Shown: piece by piece, positions 25,011 to 33,766 of the stretch
How positions within the stretch are numbered: position 1 is the stretch's first letter
Layout of the letters: the number at the start of each line of letters is the position of its first letter
DNA from: Labrenzia sp. THAF82
GTDB lineage: Bacteria; Pseudomonadota; Alphaproteobacteria; Rhizobiales; Stappiaceae
Reading direction: 5' to 3'
Length of the DNA: 64,000 nt
NCBI RefSeq assembly: GCF_009363435.1
Contig: NZ_CP045354.1
Coordinates: forward strand, 5,360,501 to 5,424,500
The notes under the pieces: model-generated
The model's input: the letters and a program-made list of their open reading frames with translations, nothing else
What the model was told of the DNA's origin: nothing
The model's database searches: none
Position numbers and translations under genes: made by a program

Positions 25011-25310
25011 CTTTCACTCCCAATAAAGACCGCATGGTGCGTGAGCGGCACATTCGCTGCTTGGTTCTCCGTGGTCAAGATGTCTTTGCCGCATTGCAGC
25101 GAAAAACATGAATGCACTGTCACTTAATCGATTTGGCGCGTTTACCAAGCCTTCAATCGAGCGGTTTGCGGCGTGTCTTCCCGATTTTCTGCCAAGTTGT
25201 TTATGGTATGTAAATTGTTAAAGCAAAGAATTCTGAAGTGCCGATGCAAGGGGCTGGGGTGGTTTCCTGCACAGCGCCAGCAAAACTTACTCTGAAAGAA
25301 AACGATAGCT
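25011..25310. other. Divergent intergenic region, scoA and small membrane protein
   Basis: About 300 bases, A/T-enriched in its middle (near 25190-25235). It should hold promoters in both directions. No clear operator or hairpin was found. Confidence 0.4.
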
Positions 25311-25553
25311 GTGTATCAGTTCCTGTCGACAGTCTTCAAAATCGCTGTCATTTCCCTGCTCGTCGGGGCGGGACTGTCTTTTGTCAACATTACGGCCGTG
25401 GACATTTTGGGCTCTGTTGGCCTCAGTCCGATGCAGCTCTGGATCTACCTGCTGGAATTCTGGGATTGGGCCGTCCCGAACATGATCCTAGGAGCATTCA
25501 TTGTGGTGCCGGTCTGGTTGGTGATCTATCTGTTCAAGCCCCCCAGGGCCTGA
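25311..25553 (+). CDS. Small membrane protein, DUF6460-like
   Basis: 80-residue protein with two predicted helices (FKIAVISLLVGAGLSFVNI and ILGAFIVVPVWLVIYLF) joined by a segment that contains LSPMQLWIYLLEFWDW. The pattern V-G-x-x-L-S...D-x-W near the first helix and GAxIVVPxWLxxxL at the end fits the small DUF6460 family of Rhizobiales as I remember it. No function is known. The start is GTG at 25311; a GAAAG-like ribosome site is weak. Confidence 0.6.
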   Translation: MYQFLSTVFKIAVISLLVGAGLSFVNITAVDILGSVGLSPMQLWIYLLEFWDWAVPNMILGAFIVVPVWLVIYLFKPPRA

Positions 25554-25563
25554 ACAGCAAAGA

Positions 25564-26388
25564 TCAGCTATCTGCTCCAAACGCAGCACGTTCGTCACGT
25601 TCCCGCTGCGACTGCTGGCGCTTGGTAACGATTGACGCTGCAATCACGCCGATGGTGACCAGACCGACAAGCAACGTACAGACAGCATTGATCTCAGGCG
25701 TCACGCCCAGGCGAACCTGGGAATAGATCTTCATCGGCAATGTGGTTGCGCCAGGTCCCGTGGTAAAGCTTGCGATGACGAGATCGTCCAATGACAGGGT
25801 GAAGGCCAGCATCCAGCCGGCGATAACACCTGGCAGGATGATCGGCAGTGTAATCAAGAAGAAGGTTTTGACAGGTGGACACCCGAGGTCTTCGGCCGCT
25901 TCTTCCATGGACTTGTCAAAACCCACCAGGCGAGACTGAACGACCACCGCGACATAACACATGGCAAAGGTCGTATGCGCCAGCATCACGGACCAAAAAC
26001 CGCGCGCCTGATCCATCGAAACAAACAGCAGCAACAGGGAAAGCCCCAGAATAACTTCAGGCATCACCAGAGGTGCGAAAATCATCCCGGAAAAGAGCGA
26101 GCGCCCGACAAAGCGGCCTGACCGGACAAGCACCAGCGCAGCCAGAGTGCCCAATACCGTTGCGATACAGGCAGACGTGAATGCAACACGCAGTGTCACC
26201 CAGGCCGCATCAAGCAGCTGGTCGTTTTCCAACAAAGAAGCGTACCACCTCGTTGAGAATCCGCCCCAGACTGTCACCAATCGACTGTCATTGAAGGAAT
26301 AGATCACCAGAAGCACAATCGGCAGGTAAAGGAAGGAAAACCCGACGACCAAAGACGTGACGTTGAACCAGGTCGGACCGCGCGTCAT
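25564..26388 (-). CDS. potI: Putrescine ABC transporter permease PotI/PotC type
   Basis: 274-residue permease with six hydrophobic helices, second inner-membrane subunit of a PotFGHI-like polyamine importer. The EAA loop is EEAAEDLGCPPVKTFFLITLPIILPGVIAG, and SLDDLVIASFTTGPGATTLPMKIYSQVRLGVTPEINAV is characteristic of PotC/PotI. The start at 26388 overlaps the potH stop in ATGA, showing translational coupling; the longer frame to 26490 would run inside potH. Confidence 0.9.
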   Translation of the reverse strand: MTRGPTWFNVTSLVVGFSFLYLPIVLLVIYSFNDSRLVTVWGGFSTRWYASLLENDQLLDAAWVTLRVAFTSACIATVLGTLAALVLVRSGRFVGRSLFSGMIFAPLVMPEVILGLSLLLLFVSMDQARGFWSVMLAHTTFAMCYVAVVVQSRLVGFDKSMEEAAEDLGCPPVKTFFLITLPIILPGVIAGWMLAFTLSLDDLVIASFTTGPGATTLPMKIYSQVRLGVTPEINAVCTLLVGLVTIGVIAASIVTKRQQSQRERDERAAFGADS

Positions 26389-27314
26389 CCTTCTTTCTCC
26401 GACATTTTTTGCTGCTGGTTTTGGAAGAGAACGATCGGGATCACCAGGATCAGCAACAAGATAACGGCAACAGCAGAGGAAACAGGCCAATCCCGATTGT
26501 TGAAAAATTCAACCCAGAGCGTCTTTCCGATCATCAGCGTGTTGGAGCCCCCCAGAAGATCCGGGATAACAAACTCGCCCACGGCTGGAATGAACACCAG
26601 GAAGCAGCCTGCGATGATGCCAGGCAGTGAAAGCGGCACCGTTATCTTCCAGAATGCCTTCCACGGCGGACAGCCAAGATCCTCAGCTGCTTCCAGAAGA
26701 CTGCCGTCCAGACGTTCAAGGCTGGCATAAAGCGGCAGCACCAGGAACGGCAGGTAGGAATACACAATGCCGATATAAACTGCGATGTTGGTGTTGAGGA
26801 TCACCAGCGGTTCATTGATCAGACCGAGTGACAGCAGCAACTGATTGAGCAAACCTTCGTTCTTCAGGATGCCGATCCAGGCATAGACACGGATCAGAAA
26901 ACTTGTCCAGAACGGCAGAATGACAAGCATTAGCAGCGTCGGGCGCAAGGATTGCGGTGCGCGTGCCATGCCATAGGCAATCGGGTAGCCAATCAACAGC
27001 GTAAGGAAGGTCGAGACCGCGGCAATGGTGACGGAGGAAAGATAGGACTTCCAGTAAAGCGCATCCTCGGTGAGCCAGACATAGTTTTCCAGGGACAGCT
27101 CGCCCAGTCCGTCTGTAAAGGCCTGCCAGCCTTCCGAAAGGTCGAAAGTCGGAACGTAAGGCGGAATTGCAATCGCCACTTGCGACAAGGAAATCTTGAA
27201 GACAATCAGGAACGGCGCAAGGAAAAAGATCAGCAGCCATATGTAGGGCATGGCAATCAGTAGCCAGCCTCCCAAACCCCGCCTGACCGGGGGTGCGACG
27301 TGTTCTTCCGCCAT
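26385..27314 (-). CDS. potH: Putrescine ABC transporter permease PotH/PotB type
   Basis: 309-residue permease. After a short cytoplasmic segment the first helix is WLLIAMPYIWLLIFFLAPFLIVFKISLS, a standard PotB/PotH start. The EAA loop is LLEAAEDLGCPPWKAFWKITVPLSLPGIIAG and a later FIPAVGEFVIPDLLGG is also family-specific. It lies four bases after potG and overlaps potI. Confidence 0.92.
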   Translation of the reverse strand: MAEEHVAPPVRRGLGGWLLIAMPYIWLLIFFLAPFLIVFKISLSQVAIAIPPYVPTFDLSEGWQAFTDGLGELSLENYVWLTEDALYWKSYLSSVTIAAVSTFLTLLIGYPIAYGMARAPQSLRPTLLMLVILPFWTSFLIRVYAWIGILKNEGLLNQLLLSLGLINEPLVILNTNIAVYIGIVYSYLPFLVLPLYASLERLDGSLLEAAEDLGCPPWKAFWKITVPLSLPGIIAGCFLVFIPAVGEFVIPDLLGGSNTLMIGKTLWVEFFNNRDWPVSSAVAVILLLILVIPIVLFQNQQQKMSEKEG

Positions 27315-27318
27315 CCCC

Positions 27319-28476
27319 CTACCCTCTCAGTATCACACCGGCGTCCCTGTCGAACGTCAGCACCACGTTGTCATCCCAGGTGATCGGTTTTTCCACGATG
27401 CGTGAGACATTTGCGAAAGTTGATCGAAGCGTATCGTGATCGTCTTCACCCACCTTGGCATGAATGATGGAGACGTCCCCCAGATACGCGATGTCCCAAA
27501 CCACGCCTCCGATCTGATTGACACCGCCGGGTTCGGCGTTGCCTTCGGCGATACGGACCTTTTCCGGACGAATGGCATACCAGACGGTTTCACCAACACC
27601 GGCATCCGTCGCCTGATCGCATTCGATGGCAAAACTGTCGACAACCGATGTCATGCGGGTGAGCGTGTCGGTCTTCTCCGTCACCTTCGCCTCGATCAGG
27701 TTCACATCACCGATGAAGTCGGCAACGAATTTGCAATTGGGTGCTTCATAGATTTCTGCAGGCGTTGCGACCTGAATCAATTCGCCCTTGTCCATCACCG
27801 CAATCCGGTCAGCAACGGTCATGGCTTCTTCCTGATCGTGCGTAACGATCAGGAAGGTCATTTTCAGTTCTTCCTGCAGGTTCATTAGTTCGAACTGCGT
27901 TTCCTCACGCAGCTTGCGGTCAAGCGCACCAAGTGGCTCGTCGAGCAGCAGGACCTTTGGCCGTTTTGCCAAGGATCTCGCCAGCGCCACCCTTTGGCGC
28001 TGGCCGCCGGAAAGCTGATGTGGCTTGCGCTTGGCAAATTGCTCCAATTTGGTCAGCTTCAGCATTTCCGACACCCGGGCCTCCACTTCCGAGGCAGGCA
28101 TCTTGTCCTGTTTCAAACCGAAGGCGATGTTCTTTTCCACGCTCATATGCGGGAAAAGCGCATAGGACTGGAACATCATGTTGGATGGACGGCGATAAGG
28201 TGGAATGCCTGCAAGATCCTGTCCGTCGAGAAAAATCTGACCGGAGGTCGGCGTTTCAAATCCGGCAAGCATGCGCATCAAGGTGGTCTTACCACAGCCG
28301 GAACCTCCCAGCAGCGCGAAAAACTCTTTCTCGTAGATCTTCAGAGAGAGGTTCTTCACAGCCGTGAAGTCACCGAATTTCTTGGTAACATTGCGAAATT
28401 CGATGAAGGGAGGATGATCGGGGTTTTCCCAGGGCATGAACTCCCTGCGCACCGGCCCTACTGATTTTTTTGCCAC
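27319..28476 (-). CDS. potG: Putrescine ABC transporter ATP-binding protein
   Basis: About 385 residues. ABC ATPase with Walker A LLGGSGCGKTTLMR, Q-loop region SYALFPHMSVEKNIAFGLKQ, signature LSGGQRQRVALARS and Walker B VLLLDEPLGALD, followed by the TOBE regulatory domain of PotA/PotG proteins. A GTG at 28476 has GGGGGA four bases upstream and is preferred; another GTG at 28488 would make it four residues longer. It energises the PotH/PotI channel for putrescine delivered by PotF. Confidence 0.9.
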   Translation of the reverse strand: MAKKSVGPVRREFMPWENPDHPPFIEFRNVTKKFGDFTAVKNLSLKIYEKEFFALLGGSGCGKTTLMRMLAGFETPTSGQIFLDGQDLAGIPPYRRPSNMMFQSYALFPHMSVEKNIAFGLKQDKMPASEVEARVSEMLKLTKLEQFAKRKPHQLSGGQRQRVALARSLAKRPKVLLLDEPLGALDRKLREETQFELMNLQEELKMTFLIVTHDQEEAMTVADRIAVMDKGELIQVATPAEIYEAPNCKFVADFIGDVNLIEAKVTEKTDTLTRMTSVVDSFAIECDQATDAGVGETVWYAIRPEKVRIAEGNAEPGGVNQIGGVVWDIAYLGDVSIIHAKVGEDDHDTLRSTFANVSRIVEKPITWDDNVVLTFDRDAGVILRG

Positions 28477-28605
28477 AATATCCCCCACCGGATGATTGAT
28501 CGCCTTCCTAACGCGTCCTCACGAACGCACGAGGCCGATCCATGCAACGTGCGAACCCTTGCTTCCGGTTCTTCCGGAAAACGTGAGGCCCCTCAGCACA
28601 CCAAA

Positions 28606-28639
28606 CCAAAAACCGCCGGGTCTTTCCAGAACCGGCGGT
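28606..28639 (-). terminator. Hairpin terminator after potF
   Basis: Minus-strand ACCGCCGG ... CCGGCGGT with a 12-base loop, followed by TTTT. It sits nine bases after the potF stop and before potG, so it likely lowers expression of the membrane and ATPase genes relative to the binding protein. Confidence 0.75.
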
Positions 28640-28647
28640 CTTTTCAG

Positions 28648-29742
28648 TTACTGGCCGCTTTTGACGCCAGTCCAGGTGCGCGTCACAATCCTCTGCACCT
28701 TCGGCGGATAAGGCGTCGTGGTGAAGAGGTTCTGAACCGTTGCTTCGTCTGGGTAAATCGCCGCATCGCCGATAACGTCTTCGTTTAAAAATTCCTGAGA
28801 CGCCTTGTTGCCGTTGGCGTAATAGACAACATTGGACGCCTTGGCCATGACATCCGGACGCATGATGAAGTCCAAAAACTCGTGTGCTTCAGCCTTGTTG
28901 GGCGCATCCGCAGGGATAGCCATCTGATCGAACCACATCTGTGCGCCTTCTTTCGGAATGGCGTATTCAATAGTCACGCCATTGTCGACTTCCGCTGCAC
29001 GGTCACGGGCCTGCAGCACATCGCCCGACCAGCCGATCGCCACGCAGATATCGCCATTGGCAAGCGCATTGATGTACTCCGACGAATGGAACTTCTGAAT
29101 AGACGGGCGGACCGATTTCAGAAGTTCGCCTGCCTTCTCAATTTCCGACGGATCCTTGCTGTCCGGATCAAGGCCCAGATAGTTGAGTGCAGCCGGGATC
29201 ATCTCCGCGGGAGCATCCAGCATGTGGACGCCGCATTCTTTTAGCTTTTCGATGTTTTCCGGCTTGAAGACAAGGTCCCAGCTGTCCACTGGCGCGTCCT
29301 CACCCAGGGCCGCCTTTACCTTGTCGACATTATAACCAATGCCAGTTGAGCCCCACATGTAGTTGATGGAGTAGGCATTGCCCGGGTCGTATTTCTCGAC
29401 GCGGTCTTCAATATCTTTCCACATGTTGGAAAGGTTGGGCAATTTGTCCTTTTCAAGTTCGGAAAAGACACCTGCCTGGATCTGGCGCGCCAGGAAAGTC
29501 CCTGTCGGAACCACCACATCATATCCTGTTCCGCCTGCCAGCAATTTGGTTTCCAGCACCTCGTTGCTGTCAAAGACATCATAAACGACCTTGATACCGG
29601 TTTCCTTGGTGAAATCCTCAAGGACCGTCTCATCGATATAGTCCGACCAGTTGTAGACATTCACAGTCCGGTCCTGCGCCAGTGCAGCGCCGCTCATCAG
29701 GCTGAGAACAGCAACACCGGTCAACATGGTTCTTAACGTCAT
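28648..29742 (-). CDS. potF: Putrescine-binding periplasmic protein
   Basis: 364 residues with a signal peptide (TMLTGVAVLSLMSGAALA, cleaved before QDRTVNVYNWSDY). The mature N-terminus RTVNVYNWSDYIDETVLEDFTKETGIKVVYDVFDSNEVLETKLLAG is the diagnostic start of the PotF/PotD family, with Trp and Asp residues that hold the polyamine. Start at 29742 because GGGGAG lies seven bases before it; the frame upstream to 29853 is unsupported. The gene heads the potFGHI cluster, 148 bases downstream of a glutamine-synthetase-like gene. Confidence 0.92.
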   Translation of the reverse strand: MTLRTMLTGVAVLSLMSGAALAQDRTVNVYNWSDYIDETVLEDFTKETGIKVVYDVFDSNEVLETKLLAGGTGYDVVVPTGTFLARQIQAGVFSELEKDKLPNLSNMWKDIEDRVEKYDPGNAYSINYMWGSTGIGYNVDKVKAALGEDAPVDSWDLVFKPENIEKLKECGVHMLDAPAEMIPAALNYLGLDPDSKDPSEIEKAGELLKSVRPSIQKFHSSEYINALANGDICVAIGWSGDVLQARDRAAEVDNGVTIEYAIPKEGAQMWFDQMAIPADAPNKAEAHEFLDFIMRPDVMAKASNVVYYANGNKASQEFLNEDVIGDAAIYPDEATVQNLFTTTPYPPKVQRIVTRTWTGVKSGQ

Positions 29743-29890
29743 CTGAAAACTCCCCTCAGAGTTTGTGTTGGCCCGGTTGGGGCCTAGTCCCTGATTAAAA
29801 ACGGACATTCGCGCTTTTTGCATCTTGTCTGTCCTGCAGATTGGCGATGGCACCGGATTTTGTCCAGCGCCGATTTTGTGCAGCGTCAGC

Positions 29891-31279
29891 TCACAAATAG
29901 GTCTGGCGCTCCAGCGACGAGATCTCCCGCCCGAATTCGTTCAATTCCTCTCTTTTAATCTCCGTCAGCACCTTGTGCATTTCCTTGCCGACAGCTTTTT
30001 TCATAAGCTTGGACGCTTCAAACGCATCGATGGCTTCATCCATCCACGGTGTCAGCCGTTTCTTCCGCTTTTCATAGGCATTGCCGGTGACAGGTGCCGG
30101 CGGATCCTTTTGCAAGGTCAGCCCTTCCATCATCCCGGCAAGAATGCCCGTCAGAACAAGATACGGATTGGCGTCGGCTCCGGCGATCCGGTGCTCCACA
30201 CGCGCGGCTTCAGGACTGGAAGCTGGAACACGCAAGGCAACCGAGCGGTTGTCATAGCCCCAGCAGATCGACGCCGGCGCGTACGATCCCGGTTGCATGC
30301 GCCGGAAGCCGTTGAAGGTCGAGATAAACAGTAACAGTGCCTCAGGCATGGTTTTCAGCAGCCCGTTGATGGCATATCCAAGTCGCTCGCCTCCCGTTTC
30401 CGGGTCGGCGAACAGGTTGCCATTCTCATCCTCCATGGAGACGTGCACATGCATTCCGTTGCCTGGCCATTCCACAAACGGCTTGGCCATAAATGAAGCT
30501 TTGAGTTCGTGTTTTCTGGCAACACCGGCCACAAGGCGGCGCAGGAGTACAACATCATCGGCAGCAAGCAGGGGGTCGCGGCGATGGTGCAGGTTCAATT
30601 CAAACTGCCCGGGCGCTGCTTCAGAAACCGCGGCATCAGCCGGTATGCCTTGCGCTTCACAGGCCTTGCGCAAATCGTCGACAACCGGCAGCAGCGCTTC
30701 AAGGTCGGACAAGGCATACATGTTCTGGCGAGCTGGACCAAGGTGCGTTGAAAACAACGGTTTGGGCTGTTCGGTCCAATCGCCGTCACTCTCCTGGAAA
30801 AGATAGAACTCCAGTTCAAAGGCACAGGTTGCCGAGACGCCGTACTCGGATTTCAGGCGTGCGACCATGTTCTCCAGTACATGACGCGGGTCTGCGAGAA
30901 ACGGCTCGCCGTCGCGGTCATACATCGACAGCAGAACCTGTGCTGTTTTGCGGTCCGCCCAGGGAACCAGCTTGAGGGTTTCGGGGATGGGCCAACAGAC
31001 GCCATCCTTGTCGCCTGTTTCCAGATGCATGCCGGTTGCTTCAACTTCCCGGCCCCAGACATCAAGACCAAACAGTGAATAGGGGAAGGCAACGCCGCCT
31101 TCGAATACTTTCGGCAGGGCCGAGCCCGGCAGCCACTTGCCACGCAGGACCCCATTGGTATCGGGAAGGATGACTTCAAGCGTATCCAGATCCGGGTGAG
31201 CAGCCAGGAAGGCTTCAAATCCGGCCTTCCATCCATGCTCCGCAGGGTGTTCCAGGATCTGATGGGGAAGCTCGTTCAT
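29891..31279 (-). CDS. puuA: Glutamine synthetase-like gamma-glutamylpolyamine synthetase
   Basis: 462 residues, a GlnA-fold ligase with N-terminal beta-grasp and C-terminal catalytic barrel. Visible active-site motifs: CAFELEFYLF (first Glu cluster), DAAVSEAAPGQFELNLHHRRDP, GNGMHVHVSMEDENG and the WGYDNRSVALRVPAS loop with the Arg residues. The VILPDTNGVLRGKWLPG segment is typical of the PuuA group that joins glutamate to putrescine, rather than housekeeping GlnA. Context (potFGHI downstream, GntR regulator divergent) agrees. A TTGACA promoter upstream overlaps a GTGATCAC palindrome. Confidence 0.85.
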   Translation of the reverse strand: MNELPHQILEHPAEHGWKAGFEAFLAAHPDLDTLEVILPDTNGVLRGKWLPGSALPKVFEGGVAFPYSLFGLDVWGREVEATGMHLETGDKDGVCWPIPETLKLVPWADRKTAQVLLSMYDRDGEPFLADPRHVLENMVARLKSEYGVSATCAFELEFYLFQESDGDWTEQPKPLFSTHLGPARQNMYALSDLEALLPVVDDLRKACEAQGIPADAAVSEAAPGQFELNLHHRRDPLLAADDVVLLRRLVAGVARKHELKASFMAKPFVEWPGNGMHVHVSMEDENGNLFADPETGGERLGYAINGLLKTMPEALLLFISTFNGFRRMQPGSYAPASICWGYDNRSVALRVPASSPEAARVEHRIAGADANPYLVLTGILAGMMEGLTLQKDPPAPVTGNAYEKRKKRLTPWMDEAIDAFEASKLMKKAVGKEMHKVLTEIKREELNEFGREISSLERQTYL

Positions 31280-31370
31280 TGAGTGCTCTGTTACGCCCCT
31301 TGCCTTGTCACCGCGAGGTCACTCCACGTCATGACCATACCGACAGCTTTTGTTTGCGTCCTTTTCAAAA

Positions 31371-31399
31371 ATGTGATCACTTTCGGAAAACCCTGTCAA
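31371..31399 (-). promoter_or_regulatory. Predicted promoter of the puuA-pot side
   Basis: On the minus strand TTGACA, 17-base spacer, TCACAT. The -10 hexamer is poor but overlaps the GTGATCAC palindrome, as expected for a repressed promoter. Confidence 0.45.
31373..31380. promoter_or_regulatory. GTGATCAC palindrome, probable GntR operator (site 1)
   Basis: Palindromic GTGATCAC between the divergent puuA and gntR genes, on top of the predicted -10 of puuA. The same core recurs in the TTTGTGATCACAAA ahead of the second glutamine-synthetase gene (32183-32196). FadR-class GntR proteins bind short GT...AC palindromes of this general form. Confidence 0.55.
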
Positions 31400-31443
31400 G
31401 GCAGATCGAGCAGCGATTTCATTTGGCTGATTGGAGACCATCC

Positions 31444-32151
31444 TTGTCCGTCCGGCAAACTGCATGGCCATCAGGCATTGAGAAAAGGGACGGAAGTCCC
31501 GTTCCAAGCAAACGGGGCGCTACGCGTGAACAGGTCGATCACTCGGTGCGCAATGGTCTTTTGTCCGGCCGCTTCATTCCTGGGAAGGCGGTAACAATTC
31601 GCGGGCTCGCCACAGAGCTTGACGTCAGCCCGATGCCTGTGCGCGAAGTCCTGCAAAGGCTGGCGGCGGAAAATGCGCTGGAAGTCAAACCCAATGGCCG
31701 TGTGCAGGTGCCCGACATGACGCCAGATCGTTTCGACGAACTTCTAAAAGCGCGTTTGTTGCTTGAACCGGAACTTGCAGAGCTTGCATTGCCTCATCTC
31801 AGGACGCTGGACGTTAAGGCGTTGATCTCAATCGATGACGAGATTGACCGCCATCTGATCGGCGGCGATGCCGAAGCCTACATGAGGCTTAACCATGCCT
31901 TTCATTTCCGGATCTACAGAGCGTCGCTGTCAAAGGTGCTCTTGCCGTTGATCGACAGCCTTTGGCTGCAATTCGCGCCATTCATGCGTACGGTCTATGG
32001 GCGCGTCGGCACGGCGAACCTGGAAGATCGACACAAGGAGGCCATTCGTGCAATTGAACAGAAAAACGGGCCTGCCCTCCGGTCGGCAGTGACAGCCGAC
32101 ATCAGCGACGGCATGGGGTTGCTGGGCAAGGAAATTCTTACGGACGCATGA
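31444..32151 (+). CDS. GntR family regulator, FadR/FCD class
   Basis: About 235 residues. Winged helix near residues 30-95: REQVDHSVRNGLLSGRFIPGKAVTIRGLATELDVSPMPVREVLQRLAAENALEVKPNGRVQV, the standard GntR pattern. The all-helical FCD effector domain follows (RLLLEPELAELALPHL, then LNHAFHFRIYRAS with metal or ligand His residues, and RHKEAIRAIEQKN). I start at a TTG at 31444 with GGAGA six bases before it; the frame is open to 31279, but that would overlap the puuA start. It stands between two polyamine-catabolism gene sets and is the obvious candidate for their control, probably as a repressor relieved by a polyamine or its glutamyl derivative. Confidence 0.85.
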   Translation: MSVRQTAWPSGIEKRDGSPVPSKRGATREQVDHSVRNGLLSGRFIPGKAVTIRGLATELDVSPMPVREVLQRLAAENALEVKPNGRVQVPDMTPDRFDELLKARLLLEPELAELALPHLRTLDVKALISIDDEIDRHLIGGDAEAYMRLNHAFHFRIYRASLSKVLLPLIDSLWLQFAPFMRTVYGRVGTANLEDRHKEAIRAIEQKNGPALRSAVTADISDGMGLLGKEILTDA

Positions 32152-32182
32152 GCCTGTTGATCCTTCCGTCAGGCCATGTCAT

Positions 32183-32196
32183 TTTGTGATCACAAA
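32183..32196. promoter_or_regulatory. TTTGTGATCACAAA palindrome, probable GntR operator (site 2)
   Basis: 14-base perfect palindrome upstream of the second glutamine-synthetase-like gene, with the same eight-base core as site 1. It lies just after a weak TTGATC-17-CATTTT promoter-like pair. Confidence 0.6.
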
Positions 32197-32317
32197 TTAA
32201 ACGTTCGCGCAGGCGATGACCTTTCCAAACGTGAATTCGGCGGTCGGCTCCGGGCCGATCAACCAGGTCACCCCGCCCAGTCTGCCGCGAAACCGCATTA
32301 GACCATTGGAGCTTCAC

Positions 32318-33724
32318 GTGAGCGCAGACAACCCAGGCAGCCAATCCGCCAATCCCGTCGACAGTCTTCGGGGTGTCCCGGATGTCGACGCAGCGCGCGA
32401 CTGGCTGCATGCCCGCAATATCCAGGATATCGAATGTGTGGTTCCCGATATTGCCGGTGTGGCACGTGGCAAGATGATGCCGACCGAGAAGTTCTTCTCC
32501 GGTTCGGTCATGACCATGCCTGCCTCAATCTTCGCGCAAACCATTTCCGGCGACTACCCGGAAGACGACGACAGGTTTCAACATAACCCGACCGATGGCG
32601 ATCTCTATTTTCGTCCCGACTACAGCACACTGACCACGGTTCCTTGGGAGGCCGACCCGACCGCTCAACTGATCCACGATGCCTATACCCGAGACGGTGC
32701 GCCCGTTGAAACCGCGCCACGCAACGTCTTGAAACGCATCCTCAAGCTTTATCAGGACAAAGGCTGGAACCCTGTCATCGCGCCAGAGATCGAATTCTAC
32801 CTGGTTCGCCCGAACACTGATCCGGACTACCCTCTTGAGCCGCCACGCGGGCGCTCCGGCCGTCCTGAGGTGGGGCGGCAGTCCTATTCCATTTCCGCCC
32901 TGAATGAATTCGACGATCTGATCGACGACATTTACGACCTGTCCGAAAAACAGGGCCTTGAGATCGACACTCTGATCCACGAAGAAGGCGCAGCGCAGAT
33001 GGAGATCAACCTGCGCCACGGCCATCCGCTCGTGCTGGCCGACCAGGTGTTCCTTTTCAAACGCACGATCCGTGAAGCGGCGCTGCGGCATGACATGTAC
33101 GCCACCTTCATGTCCAAGCCCATGTCGAACCAACCCGGATCGGCCATGCATATTCACCAATCCGTGCTCGACAGTCAGACGGGCCAGAACATCTTTGCCG
33201 GGGACAATGGTGAAGAGACACCGGCTTTCCTGTCTTTCATTGCAGGTCACCAGAAATATCTGCCCAAGGTCGCCTGTATAATGGCGCCCTTCGTCAATTC
33301 CTACCGGCGGTTCTCCAAGACCTCGACCTCTCCGGTCAACGTCTATTGGGGCTACGACAACCGCACAGTCGGGCTGCGGGTTCCCTATTCCAGCGCTGAT
33401 GCAAGGCGGCTTGAAAACAGGATCCCCGGCTCCGATGCGAACCCTTATCTTTCCATAGCCGCCAGTCTTGCCTGTGGCTATCTCGGCATCATCAACGAGC
33501 TGAAGCCTGACGCCCCCAAATCGGACGATTGCTCCGAGCGAGCAAGGTCGCTGCCGCGCGGCTTGCCGGAGGCCGTGGCCAAGTTTGAAAAGTCCGAGGA
33601 GATGGTCGAAGTCTTTGGCGAGCAGTTCGTCGCGACATACAGGGCGATCAAATATGAGGAATTCGAAACCTTCATGTCAGTGATCAGTGCATGGGAGCGG
33701 GAATATCTCCTGCTCAATGTTTGA
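32318..33724 (+). CDS. Second glutamine synthetase-like (gamma-glutamylpolyamine) ligase
   Basis: 468 residues from the GTG at 32318, which has GGAG six bases upstream; an ATG at 32216 gives a longer frame without a ribosome site. Active-site motifs: APEIEFYLVRP, DTLIHEEGAAQMEINLRHG, GSAMHIHQSVLD and WGYDNRTVGLRVPYS. The N-terminal DIECVVPDIAGVARGKMMP again marks the PuuA/GlnA3-type group. It is a divergent paralogue of the ligase at 29891-31279 and probably has a different amine preference. It is followed 42 bases later by an aminotransferase. Confidence 0.83.
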   Translation: MSADNPGSQSANPVDSLRGVPDVDAARDWLHARNIQDIECVVPDIAGVARGKMMPTEKFFSGSVMTMPASIFAQTISGDYPEDDDRFQHNPTDGDLYFRPDYSTLTTVPWEADPTAQLIHDAYTRDGAPVETAPRNVLKRILKLYQDKGWNPVIAPEIEFYLVRPNTDPDYPLEPPRGRSGRPEVGRQSYSISALNEFDDLIDDIYDLSEKQGLEIDTLIHEEGAAQMEINLRHGHPLVLADQVFLFKRTIREAALRHDMYATFMSKPMSNQPGSAMHIHQSVLDSQTGQNIFAGDNGEETPAFLSFIAGHQKYLPKVACIMAPFVNSYRRFSKTSTSPVNVYWGYDNRTVGLRVPYSSADARRLENRIPGSDANPYLSIAASLACGYLGIINELKPDAPKSDDCSERARSLPRGLPEAVAKFEKSEEMVEVFGEQFVATYRAIKYEEFETFMSVISAWEREYLLLNV

Positions 33725-33766
33725 CCTCCTCGATCCCGCCAATTTCATTCCATTGGAGTTCACGCC

